The position numbers were made by a program, and so were the translations under genes. Below the pieces are notes generated by a model, which worked only from the letters and a program-made list of their open reading frames with translations, ran no database searches and had not been told where the DNA came from. A stretch of 64,000 nucleotides of DNA, taken from Lasioglossum baleicum. Lineage: Eukaryota; Arthropoda; Insecta; Hymenoptera; Halictidae. The stretch lies in assembly GCF_051020765.1 (NCBI RefSeq), contig NW_027469587.1:1-64000 (forward strand). Direction: 5' to 3'. Shown here piece after piece: positions 13,392-23,943 of this stretch (positions are counted from its first letter, which is position 1; each line of letters opens with the position of its first letter).

Positions 13392-15179
13392 CTTCTGAAA
13401 CGAAGAATCGTCGAATCTGACATAAGCTCGAATAAATCGTGATCGTGATTGCCGGGTCGGAGTTTCGATTCCAATTTCGCATACTTGCATGCAAATGCAT
13501 TGATATAGCACGCGAAACTGCGATTCCGTACAGAAATACACTTCTGAAACGAAGAATCGTCGAATCTGACATAAGCTCGAATGAATCGTTGTCGTGCTTG
13601 CCGAATCGGAGTTTCCGTGCCAATTTTGCATACTTGCATGGAAATGCACTGATATAGCACGCGAAACAGCGATTCCGCACAGAAATACACTTCTGAAACG
13701 AAGAATCGTCCAATCTGACATAGGCTCGAATAAATTGTGATCGTGCTTGCCGTGTCGGAGTTTCTATTCCAATTTGGCATACTTGCCTGCAAATGCACTG
13801 ATCTAGCGCGCGAAACAGCGATTCCGGACAGAAATACACTTCTGAAACGAAGAATCGTCGAATCTGACATAAGCTCGAATAAATCGTGATCGTGATTGCC
13901 GGTCGGAGTTTCTATTCCAATTTGTCATACTTGCATGCAAATGCACTGATCTAACACGCGAAACGGCGATTCCGCACAGAAATTCATTTGTGAAACAAAT
14001 AATCGACGAATCTGACATAAGCTCGAATAAATCGTGGTCGTGCTTGCCGAATCGGAGTTTCCGTACCAATTTCGCATATTTGCATACAAATGCACTGATC
14101 TAGCACGCTAAACAGCGATTCCGTACAGAAATTCATTTGTGAAACGAATAATCGTTGAATCTGACACAAGCTCGGATAAATCATGATCGTGCTTGCCGAA
14201 TCGGAGTTTCTGTGCCAATTTCGCATATTTGCATGCAGATGCACTGATATAGCACGCGAAACAGCGATTCCGCACAGAAATACACTTCTGAAACGAAGAA
14301 TCGTCGAAACTGACATAGGCTCGAATAAATTGTGATCGTGCTTGCCGGGTCGGAGTTTCTATTCCAATTTCGCATACTTGCATCCAAATGCACTGATATA
14401 GCACGCGAAACAGCGATTCCGCACAGAAATACACTTCTGAAACGAAGAATCGTCGAATCTGACATAAGCTCGAATAAATCGTGATCGTGCTTGCCGAATC
14501 GGAGTTTCCGTGCCAATTTTGCATACTTGCATGGAAATGCACTGATATAGCACGCGAAACAGCGATTCCGCACAGAAATACACTTCTGAAACGATGAATC
14601 GTCGAATCTGACATAGGCTCGAATAAATTGTGATCGTGCTTGCCGGGTCGGATTTTCTATTCCAATTTCGCATACTTGCATGCAAATGCACTGATATAGC
14701 ACGCGATACAGCGATTCCGCACAGAAATACACTTCTGAAACGAAGAATCGTCGAATCTGCCATAAGCTCGAATGAATCGTGGTCGATGCTTGCCGAATCG
14801 GAGTTTCCGTGCCAATTTTGCATACTTGCATGGAAATGCACTGATATAGCACGCGAAACAGCGATTCCGCACAGAAATACACTTCTGAAACGAAGAATCG
14901 TCGAATCTGACATAAGCTCGAATAAATCGTGATCGTGATTGCCGGGTCGGAGTTTCGATTCCAATTTCGCATACTTGCATGCAAATGCATTGATATAGCA
15001 CGCGAAACTGCGATTCCGTACAGAAATACACTTCTGAAACGAAGAATCGTCGAATCTGACATAAGCTCGAATGAATCGTTGTCGTGCTTGCCGAATCGGA
15101 GTTTCCGTGCCAATTTCGCATATCTGCATACAAATACACATATCTAGCACGCGAAACAGCGATTCCGCACAGAAATACA

Positions 15180-15328
15180 CTTCTGAAACGAAGAATCGTC
15201 CAATCTGACATAGGCTCGAATAAATTGTGATCGTGCTTGCCGTGTCGGAGTTTCTATTCCAATTTGGCATACTTGCCTGCAAATGCACTGATCTAGCGCG
15301 CGAAACAGCGATTCCGGACAGAAATACA
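15180..15328 (+). repeat. Monomer subtype S1 (reference copy)
   Basis: Diagnostic bases are ATCGTCCAATCTG, TTGCCGTGTCGG, TTTGGCATACTTGCCTGC and the ending CCGGACAG. It is a useful marker because it recurs only about once per HOR. Other copies lie near 11,753, 13,702, 17,117, 19,947, 24,415, 26,210, 28,000, 29,929, 30,822, 34,250, 37,377, 39,015 and 44,077, and at about 46,310, 50,775, 53,607, 56,590, 58,375, 61,055 and 62,845. Some right-hand copies end CCGCACAG instead. An earlier relative without ATCGTCC is near 3,770. Confidence 0.9.
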
Positions 15329-15477
15329 CTTCTGAAACGAAGAATCGTCGAATCTGACATAAGCTCGAATAAATCGTGATCGTGCTTGCCGGGTCGGAGT
15401 TTCTATTCCAATTTCGCATACTTGCATGCAAATGCACTGATATAGCACGCGAAACAGCGATTCCGCACAGAAATACA
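15329..15477 (+). repeat. Monomer subtype S2 (reference copy)
   Basis: Diagnostic combination: GAATAAATCGTGATCGTGC followed by TTGCCGGGTCGGAG, TTTCTATTCC, CGCATACTTGCATGC and GATATAGCACGCG. It is the first unit of the five-monomer HOR S2-S3-S4-S5-S6. It contains the SphI palindrome GCATGC. Confidence 0.85.
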
Positions 15478-15626
15478 CTTCTGAAACGAAGAATCGTCGA
15501 ATCTGACATAAGCTCGAATAAATCGTGATCGTGCTTGCCGAATCGGAGTTTCCGTGCCAATTTTGCATACTTGCATGGAAATGCACTGATATAGCACGCG
15601 AAACAGCGATTCCGCACAGAAATACA
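15478..15626 (+). repeat. Monomer subtype S3 (reference copy)
   Basis: Diagnostic combination: TTGCCGAATCGGAG, TTTCCGTGCC, TTTTGCATACTTGCATGG and GATATAGCACGCG. Here GCATGG replaces GCATGC, which breaks the central palindrome. It follows S2 or S5 and precedes S4 across most of the window, and is among the most frequent subtypes. Confidence 0.85.
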
Positions 15627-15775
15627 CTTCTGAAACGATGAATCGTCGAATCTGACATAGGCTCGAATAAATTGTGATCGTGCTTGCCGGGTCGGATTTT
15701 CTATTCCAATTTCGCATACTTGCATGCAAATGCACTGATCTAGCGCGCGAAACAGCGATTCCGCACAGAAATACA
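15627..15775 (+). repeat. Monomer subtype S4 (reference copy)
   Basis: It is marked by CTTCTGAAACGATGAATCG (ATG rather than AAG), AATAAATTGTGATCG, GGGTCGGATTTTC (ATT rather than AGT) and GATCTAGCGCGCG. It follows S3 almost invariably, so S3-S4 behaves as a unit. Confidence 0.85.
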
Positions 15776-15924
15776 CTTCTGAAACGAAGAATCGTCGAAA
15801 CTGACATAGGCTCGAATAAATTGTGATCGTGCTTGCCGGGTCGGAGTTTCTATTCCAATTTCGCATACTTGCATGCAAATGCACTGATATAGCACGCGAA
15901 ACAGCGATTCCGCACAGAAATACA
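15776..15924 (+). repeat. Monomer subtype S5 (reference copy)
   Basis: It is marked by GTCGAAACTGACATAGG, AATAAATTGTGATCG and GGGTCGGAGTTTCTATTCC, with GATATAGCACGCG. Variants carry GGGTCAGAG (for example near 10,922, 22,095 and 33,417) or GCATCCAAATG (near 14,393, 17,810, 20,640, 26,900, 31,514, 39,708 and 44,770). These variants mark sub-lineages. Confidence 0.85.
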
Positions 15925-16073
15925 CTTCTGAAACGAAGAATCGTCGAATCTGACATAAGCTCGAATGAATCGTGGTCGTGCTTGCCGAATCGGAGTTTCT
16001 GTGCCAATTTTGCATACTTGCATGGAAATGCACTGATATAGCACGCGAAACAGCGATTCCGCACAGAAATACG
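15925..16073 (+). repeat. Monomer subtype S6 (reference copy)
   Basis: It is marked by GAATGAATCGTGGTCGTGC, GCCGAATCGGAGTTTCTGTG and TTTTGCATACTTGCATGG. When it closes the first copy of the five-monomer HOR, it ends in AAATACG instead of AAATACA; this tag is shared by the copies near 12,645, 16,073, 18,902, 25,308 and 28,885. Confidence 0.85.
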
Positions 16074-16818
16074 CTTCTGAAACGAAGAATCGTCGAATCT
16101 GACATAAGCTCGAATAAATCGTGATCGTGCTTGCCGGGTCGGAGTTTCTATTCCAATTTCGCATACTTGCATGCAAATGCACTGATATAGCACGCGAAAC
16201 AGCGATTCCGCACAGAAATACACTTCTGAAACGAAGAATCGTCGAATCTGACATAAGCTCGAATAAATCGTGATCGTGCTTGCCGAATCGGAGTTTCCGT
16301 GCCAATTTTGCATACTTGCATGGAAATGCACTGATATAGCACGCGAAACAGCGATTCCGCACAGAAATACACTTCTGAAACGATGAATCGTCGAATCTGA
16401 CATAGGCTCGAATAAATTGTGATCGTGCTTGCCGGGTCGGATTTTCTATTCCAATTTCGCATACTTGCATGCAAATGCACTGATCTAGCGCGCGAAACAG
16501 CGATTCCGCACAGAAATACACTTCTGAAACGAAGAATCGTCGAAACTGACATAGGCTCGAATAAATTGTGATCGTGCTTGCCGGGTCGGAGTTTCTATTC
16601 CAATTTCGCATACTTGCATGCAAATGCACTGATATAGCACGCGAAACAGCGATTCCGCACAGAAATACACTTCTGAAACGAAGAATCGTCGAATCTGACA
16701 TAAGCTCGAATGAATCGTGGTCGTGCTTGCCGAATCGGAGTTTCTGTGCCAATTTTGCATACTTGCATGGAAATGCACTGATATAGCACGCGAAACAGCG
16801 ATTCCGCACAGAAATACA

Positions 16819-16967
16819 CTTCTGAAACGAAGAATCGTCGAATCTGACATAAGCTCGAATAAATCGTGATCGTGATTGCCGGGTCGGAGTTTCGATTCCA
16901 ATTTCGCATACTTGCATGCAAATGCATTGATATAGCACGCGAAACTGCGATTCCGTACAGAAATACA
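16819..16967 (+). repeat. Monomer subtype S7 (reference copy)
   Basis: It is marked by GTGATCGTGATTGCCGGG, GTTTCGATTCC, AAATGCATTGATATAG and CGAAACTGCGATTCCGTAC. It is followed by S8 and then S1. This trio recurs as a block across the middle of the window. Confidence 0.85.
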
Positions 16968-17116
16968 CTTCTGAAACGAAGAATCGTCGAATCTGACATA
17001 AGCTCGAATGAATCGTTGTCGTGCTTGCCGAATCGGAGTTTCCGTGCCAATTTCGCATATCTGCATACGAATACACATATCTAGCACGCGAAACAGCGAT
17101 TCCGCACAGAAATACA
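16968..17116 (+). repeat. Monomer subtype S8 (reference copy)
   Basis: It is marked by GAATCGTTGTCGTGC, CGCATATCTGCATAC and AATACACATATCTAGCACG. The ACACATATC stretch replaces the otherwise nearly invariant GCACTGATC. A close relative with GTGGTCG instead of GTTGTCG follows S12, for example at 32,757. Confidence 0.85.
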
Positions 17117-17265
17117 CTTCTGAAACGAAGAATCGTCCAATCTGACATAGGCTCGAATAAATTGTGATCGTGCTTGCCGTGTCGGAGTTTCTATTCCAAT
17201 TTGGCATACTTGCCTGCAAATGCACTGATCTAGCGCGCGAAACAGCGATTCCGGACAGAAATACA

Positions 17266-17413
17266 CTTCTGAAACGAAGAATCGTCGAATCTGACATAAG
17301 CTCGAATAAATCGTGATCGTGATTGCCGGTCGGAGTTTCTATTCCAATTTGTCATACTTGCATGCAAATGCACTGATCTAACACGCGAAACGGCGATTCC
17401 GCACAGAAATTCA
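17266..17413 (+). repeat. Monomer subtype S9, 148 bp (reference copy)
   Basis: It is marked by GATTGCCGGTCGG, one G shorter than GCCGGGTCGG, so the unit is 148 bp. Other marks are CAATTTGTCATACTTGC, GATCTAACACGCG and AACGGCGATTCC. Its last bases change from ATACAC to ATTCAT, leading into S10. Its missing base explains why several HOR offsets fall one short of a multiple of 149. Confidence 0.9.
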
Positions 17414-17562
17414 TTTGTGAAACAAATAATCGACGAATCTGACATAAGCTCGAATAAATCGTGGTCGTGCTTGCCGAATCGGAGTTTCCGTACCAATTTC
17501 GCATATTTGCATACAAATGCACTGATCTAGCACGCTAAACAGCGATTCCGTACAGAAATTCA
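17414..17562 (+). repeat. Monomer subtype S10 (reference copy)
   Basis: It begins TTTGTGAAACAAATAATCG instead of CTTCTGAAACGAAGAATCG, and carries GTGGTCG, TCCGTACCAATTTCG, ATTTGCATACAAATG and CACGCTAAACAGCG. It is always followed by S11. With S11 it forms the most diverged common pair of the array. Copies lie near 600, 4,015, 7,290, 13,990, 20,245, 31,120, 34,545, 37,675, 39,310, 41,400, 44,370, 46,610, 47,350, 48,690, 51,073, 53,905, 58,673 and 63,142. Confidence 0.88.
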
Positions 17563-17711
17563 TTTGTGAAACGAATAATCGTTGAATCTGACACAAGCTC
17601 GGATAAATCATGATCGTGCTTGCCAAATCGGAGTTTTCGTGCCAATTTCGCATATTTGCATGCAGATGCACTGATCTAGCGCGCGAAACAGCGATTCCGC
17701 ACAGAAATACA
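17563..17711 (+). repeat. Monomer subtype S11 (reference copy)
   Basis: It begins TTTGTGAAACGAATAATCG and continues with TTGAATCTGACACAAGCTC, AATCATGATCG, TTGCCAAATCGGAGTTTTCG and TTTGCATGCAGATGC. It has two lineages, one with GCTCGAATAAATC and one with GCTCGGATAAATC. The second is shared by copies near 14,172, 17,600, 20,430, 26,690, 31,300, 52,600, 55,580 and 60,200. Confidence 0.88.
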
Positions 17712-17860
17712 CTTCTGAAACGAAGAATCGTCGAAACTGACATAGGCTCGAATAAATTGTGATCGTGCTTGCCGGGTCGGAGTTTCTATTCCAATTTCGC
17801 ATACTTGCATCCAAATGCACTGATATAGCACGCGAAACAGCGATTCCGCACAGAAATACA

Positions 17861-18754
17861 CTTCTGAAACGAAGAATCGTCGAATCTGACATAAGCTCGA
17901 ATAAATCGTGATCGTGCTTGCCGAATCGGAGTTTCCGTGCCAATTTTGCATACTTGCATGGAAATGCACTGATATAGCACGCGAAACAGCGATTCCGCAC
18001 AGAAATACACTTCTGAAACGATGAATCGTCGAATCTGACATAGGCTCGAATAAATTGTGATCGTGCTTGCCGGGTCGGATTTTCTATTCCAATTTCGCAT
18101 ACTTGCATGCAAATGCACTGATCTAGAGCGCGAAACAGCGATTCCGCACAGAAATACACTTCTGAAACGAAGAATCGTCGAAACTGACATAGGCTCGAAT
18201 AAATTGTGATCGTGCTTGCCGGGTCGGAGTTTCTATTCCAATTTCGCATACTTGCATGCAAATGCACTGATATAGCACCCGAAACAGCGATTCCGCACAG
18301 AAATACACTTCTGAAACGAAGAATCGTCGAATCTGACATAAGCTCGAATAAATCGTGATCGTGCTTGCCGAATCGGAGTTTCCGTGCCAATTTTGCATAC
18401 TTGCATGGAAATGCACTGATATAGCACGCGAAACAGCGATTCCGCACAGAAATACACTTCTGAAACGATGAATCGTCGAATCTGACATAGGCTCGAATAA
18501 ATTGTGATCGTGCTTGCCGGGTCGGATTTTCTATTCCAATTTCGCATACTTGCATGCAAATGCACTGATCTAGCGCGCGAAACAGCGATTCCGCACAGAA
18601 ATACACTTCTGAAACGAAGAATCGTCGAAACTGACATAGGCTCGAATAAATTGTGATCGTGCTTGCCGGGTCGGAGTTTCTATTCCAATTTCGCATACTT
18701 GCATGCAAATGCACTGATATAGCACGCGAAACAGCGATTCCGCACAGAAATACA
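17861..18754 (+). repeat. Three-monomer HOR (447 bp), two tandem copies
   Basis: S3-S4-S5 occupies 17,861-18,307 and repeats at 18,308-18,754. The first S4 ends in ATCTAGAGCGCG and the first S5 contains AGCACCCGAAAC; both changes are absent from the second copy, so they arose or were lost after the duplication. Confidence 0.83.
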
Positions 18755-20335
18755 CTTCTGAAACGAAGAATCGTCGAATCTGACATAAGCTCGAATGAAT
18801 CGTGGTCGTGCTTGCCGAATCGGAGTTTCTGTGCCAATTTTGCATACTTGCATGGAAATGCACTGATATAGCACGCGAAACAGCGATTCCGCACAGAAAT
18901 ACGCTTCTGAAACGAAGAATCGTCGAATCTGACATAAGCTCGAATAAATCGTGATCGTGCTTGCCGGGTCGGAGTTTCTATTCCAATTTCGCATACTTGC
19001 ATGCAAATGCACTGATATAGCACGCGAAACAGCGATTCCGCACAGAAATACACTTCTGAAACGAAGAATCGTCGAATCTGACATAAGCTCGAATAAATCG
19101 TGATCGTGCTTGCCGAATCGGAGTTTCCGTGCCAATTTTGCATACTTGCATGGAAATGCACTGATATAGCACGCGAAACAGCGATTCCGCACAGAAATAC
19201 ACTTCTGAAACGATGAATCGTCGAATCTGACATAGGCTCGAATAAATTGTGATCGTGCTTGCCGGGTCGGATTTTCTATTCCAATTTCGCATACTTGCAT
19301 GCAAATGCACTGATCTAGCGCGCGAAACAGCGATTCCGCACAGAAATACACTTCTGAAACGAAGAATCGTCGAAACTGACATAGGCTCGAATAAATTGTG
19401 ATCGTGCTTGCCGGGTCGGAGTTTCTATTCCAATTTCGCATACTTGCATGCAAATGCACTGATATAGCACGCGAAACAGCGATTCCGCACAGAAATACAC
19501 TTCTGAAACGAAGAATCGTCGAATCTGACATAAGCTCGAATGAATCGTGGTCGTGCTTGCCGAATCGGAGTTTCTGTGCCAATTTTGCATACTTGCATGG
19601 AAATGCACTGATATAGCACGCGAAACAGCGATTCCGCACAGAAATACACTTCTGAAACGAAGAATCGTCGAATCTGACATAAGCTCGAATAAATCGTGAT
19701 CGTGATTGCCGGGTCGGAGTTTCGATTCCAATTTCGCATACTTGCATGCAAATGCATTGATATAGCACGCGAAACTGCGATTCCGTACAGAAATACACTT
19801 CTGAAACGAAGAATCGTCGAATCTGACATAAGCTCGAATGAATCGTTGTCGTGCTTGCCGAATCAGAGTTTCCGTGCCAATTTCGCATATCTGCATACGA
19901 ATACACATATCTAGCACGCGAAACAGCGATTCCGCACAGAAATACACTTCTGAAACGAAGAATCGTCCAATCTGACATAGGCTCGAATAAATTGTGATCG
20001 TGCTTGCCGTGTCGGAGTTTCTATTCCAATTTGGCATACTTGCCTGCAAATGCACTGATCTAGCGCGCGAAACAGCGATTCCGGACAGAAATACACTTCT
20101 GAAACGAAGAATCGTCGAATCTGACATAAGCTCGAATAAATCGTGATCGTGATTGCCGGTCGGAGTTTCTATTCCAATTTGTCATACTTGCATGCAAATG
20201 CACTGATCTAACACGCGAAACGGCGATTCCGCACAGAAATTCATTTGTGAAACAAATAATCGACGAATCTGACATAAGCTCGAATAAATCGTGGTCGTGC
20301 TTGCCGAATCGGAGTTTCCGTACCAATTTCGCATA

Positions 20336-23300
20336 TTTGCATACAAATGCACTGATCTAGCACGCTAAACAGCGATTCCGTACAGAAATTCATTTGTGAA
20401 ACGAATAATCGTTGAATCTGACACAAGCTCGGATAAATCATGATCGTGCTTGCCAAATCGGAGTTTTCGTGCCAATTTCGCATATTTGCATGCAGATGCA
20501 CTGATCTAGCGCGCGAAACAGCGATTCCGCACAGAAATACACTTCTGAAACGAAGAATCGTCGAAACTGACATAGGCTCGAATAAATTGTGATCGTGCTT
20601 GCCGGGTCGGAGTTTCTATTCCAATTTCGCATACTTGCATCCAAATGCACTGATATAGCACGCGAAACAGCGATTCCGCACAGAAATACACTTCTGAAAC
20701 GAAGAATCGTCGAATCTGACATAAGCTCGAATAAATCGTGATCGTGCTTGCCGAATCGGAGTTTCCGTGCCAATTTTGCATACTTGCATGGAAATGCACT
20801 GATATAGCACGCGAAACAGCGATTCCGCACAGAAATACACTTCTGAAACGATGAATCGTCGAATCTGACATAGGCTCGAATAAATTGTGATCGTGCTTGC
20901 CGGGTCGGATTTTCTATTCCAATTTCGCATACTTGCATGCAAATGCACTGATCTAGAGCGCGAAACAGCGATTCCGCACAGAAATACACTTCTGAAACGA
21001 AGAATCGTCGAAACTGACATAGGCTCGAATAAATTGTGATCGTGCTTGCCGGGTCGGAGTTTCTATTCCAATTTCGCATACTTGCATGCAAATGCACTGA
21101 TACAGCACCCGAAACAGCGATTCCGCACAGAAATACACTTCTGAAACGAAGAATCGTCGAATCTGACATAAGCTCGAATAAATCGTGATCGTGCTTGCCG
21201 AATCGGAGTTTCCGTGCCAATTTCGCATATCTGCATACAAATGCACTGATCTAGCACGCGAAACAGCGATTCCGCACAGAAATACACTTCTGAAACGAAG
21301 AATCGTCGAATCTGACATAAGCTCGAATGAATCGTGGTCGTGCTTGCCGAATCGGAGTTTCTGGGCCAATTTTGCATACTTGCATGGAAATGCACTGATA
21401 TAGCACGCGAAACAGCGATTCCGCACAGAAATACACTTCTGAAACGAAGAATCGTCGAATCTGACATAAGCTCGAATGAATCGTGGTCGTGCTTGCCGAA
21501 TCGGAGTTTCTGTGCCAATTTTGCATACTTGCATGGAAATGCACTGATATAGCACGCGAAACAGCGATTCCGCACAGAAATACACTTCTGAAACGAAGAA
21601 TCGTCGAATCTGACATAAGCTCGAATAAATCGTGATCGTGATTGCCGGGTCGGAGTTTCGATTCCAATTTCTCATACTTGCATGCAAATGCACTGATCTA
21701 GCGCGCGAAACAGCGATTCCGCACAGAAATACACTTCTGAAACGAAGAATGTCGAAACAGACATAGGCTCGAATAAATTGTGATCGTGCTTGCCGGGTCG
21801 GATTTTCTATTCCAATTTCGCATACTTGCATACAAATGCACTGATCTAGCACGCTAAACAGCGATTCCGTACAGAAATTCATTTGTGAAACGAATAATCG
21901 TTGAATCTGACACAAGCTCGAATAAATCATGATCGTGCTTGCCAAATCGGAGTTTTCGTGCCAATTTCGCATATTTGCATGCAGATGCACTGATCTAGCG
22001 CGCGAAACAGCGATTCCGCACAGAAATACACTTCTGAAACGAAGAATCGTCGAAACTGACATAGGCTCGAATAAATTGTGATCGTGCTTGCCGGGTCAGA
22101 GTTTCTATTCCAATTTCGCATACTTGCATGTAAATGCACTGATATAGCACGCGAAACAGCGATTCCGCACAGAAATACACTTCTGAAACGAAGAATCGTC
22201 GAATCTGACATAAGCTCGAATAAATCGTGATCGTGCTTGCCGAATCGGAGTTTCCGTGCCAATTTTGCATACTTGCATGGAAATGCACTGATATAGCACG
22301 CGAAACAGCGATTCCGCACAGAAATACACTTCTGAAACGATGAATCGTCGAATCTGACATAGGCTCGAATAAATTGTGATCGTGCTTGCCGGGTCGGATT
22401 TTCTATTCCAATTTCGCATACTTGCATGCAAATGCACTGATCTAGCGCGCGAAACAGCGATTCCGCACAGAAATACACTTCTGAAACGAAGAATCGTCGA
22501 AACTGACATAGGCTCGAATAAATTGTGATCGTGCTTGCCGGGTCGGAGTTTCTATTCCAATTTCGCATACTTGCATGCAAATGCACTGATATAGCACCCG
22601 AAACAGCGATTCCGCACAGAAATACACTTCTGAAACGAAGAATCGTCGAATCTGACATAAGCTCGAATAAATCGTGATCGTGCTTGCCGAATCGGAGTTT
22701 CCGTGCCAATTTCGCATATCTGCATACAAATGCACTGATCTAGCACGCGAAACAGCGATTCCGCACAGAAATACACTTCTGAAACGAAGAATCGTCGAAT
22801 CTGACATAAGCTCGAATGAATCGTGGTCGTGCTTGCCGAATCGGAGTTTCTGGGCCAATTTTGCATACTTGCATGGAAATGCACTGATATAGCACGCGAA
22901 ACAGCGATTCCGCACAGAAATACACTTCTGAAACGAAGAATCGTCGAATCTGACATAAGCTCGAATGAATCGTGGTCGTGCTTGCCGAATCGGAGTTTCT
23001 GTGCCAATTTTGCATACTTGCATGGAAATGCACTGATATAGCACGCGAAACAGCGATTCCGCACAGAAATACACTTCTGAAACGAAGAATCGTCGAATCT
23101 GACATAAGCTCGAATAAATCGTGATCGTGATTGCCGGGTCGGAGTTTCGATTCCAATTTCTCATACTTGCATGCAAATGCACTGATCTAGCGCGCGAAAC
23201 AGCGATTCCGCACAGAAATACACTTCTGAAACGAAGAATGTCGAAACAGACATAGGCTCGAATAAATTGTGATCGTGCTTGCCGGGTCGGATTTTCTATT

Positions 23301-23943
23301 CCAATTTCGCATACTTGCATACAAATGCACTGATCTAGCACGCTAAACAGCGATTCCGTACAGAAATTCATTTGTGAAACGAATAATCGTTGAATCTGAC
23401 ACAAGCTCGAATAAATCATGATCGTGCTTGCCAAATCGGAGTTTTCGTGCCAATTTCGCATATTTGCATGCAGATGCACTGATCTAGCGCGCGAAACAGC
23501 GATTCCGCACAGAAATACACTTCTGAAACGAAGAATCGTCGAAACTGACATAGGCTCGAATAAATTGTGATCGTGCTTGCCGGGTCAGAGTTTCTATTCC
23601 AATTTCGCATACTTGCATGTAAATGCACTGATATAGCACGCGAAACAGCGATTCCGCACAGAGATACACTTCTGAAACGAAGAATCGTCGAATCTGACAT
23701 AAGCTCGAATAAATCGTGATCGTGCTTGCCGAATCGGAGTTTCCGTGCCAATTTTGCATACTTGCATGGAAATGCACTGATATAGCACGCGAAACAGCGA
23801 TTCCGCACAGAAATACACTTCTGAAACGATGAATCGTCGAATCTGACATAGGCTCGAATAAATTGTGATCGTGCTTGCCGGGTCGGATTTTCTATTCCAA
23901 TTTCGCATACTTGCATGCAAATGCACTGATCTAGCGCGCGATA
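20336..23943 (+). repeat. 1,489-bp (10-monomer) HOR
   Basis: About 20,336-22,455 matches 21,825-23,943 at a constant offset of 1,489, ten monomers minus one base lost in S12. The second register contains two nearly identical runs of about 1.1 kb (20,953-22,062 and 22,442-23,551), including the rare TTTCTGGGCC base change near 21,360 and 22,850. The edges coincide with chimeric monomers. Confidence 0.87.

Larger units (their letters stand above)
15329..16818 (+). repeat. Five-monomer HOR (745 bp), second doublet
   Basis: Copies lie at 15,329-16,073 and 16,074-16,818, each S2-S3-S4-S5-S6. The doublet is bounded by S1 on the left and S7-S8-S1 on the right, as at 11,902-13,391, showing that it was carried inside the 3,427-bp HOR. 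Confidence 0.87.
10900..18120 (+). repeat. 3,427-bp (23-monomer) HOR, about 2.1 copies
   Basis: Bases from about 10,900 to 14,690 match about 14,330 to 18,117 at a constant offset of 3,427, exactly 23 times 149. The exact multiple arises because the unit contains both a 150-bp S15 and a 148-bp S9. Matching landmarks are S15 at 11,355 and 14,782, S7 near 11,502 and 14,929, and S1 near 11,753 and 15,180. The third appearance is cut off where ATCTAGAGCGCG appears at 18,121. Confidence 0.88.
15385..21220 (+). repeat. 2,830-bp (19-monomer) HOR, two tandem copies
   Basis: About 15,385-18,390 matches about 18,215-21,220 at a constant offset of 2,830 (19 monomers minus the one base missing in S9). 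The copies share unusual bases such as ATCTAGAGCGCG (18,121 and 20,951) and AGCACCCG (near 18,275 and 21,105). Differences I noted include GATATAG against GATACAG at 21,101 and AATCGGAG against AATCAGAG near 19,862. They part where TTTTGCATACTTGC (first) meets TTTCGCATATCTGC (second). This HOR overlaps the 3,427-bp HOR. Confidence 0.88.

Noticed and set aside
15329..15477. CENP-B box in the monomer (CGGG in GCCGGGTCGG)
   Set aside because: The mammalian box needs TTCG nine bases before CGGG and an A three bases before it. Neither is present on either strand around the CGGG.
17608..19233. 541-codon minus-strand open frame, and many others of 100-430 codons
   Set aside because: The frames cycle through all three phases of a 149-bp satellite, begin and end at arbitrary monomer variants, and overlap on the same strand in different frames. 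They exist because the monomer lacks minus-strand stops. No conserved domain or gene structure is visible.
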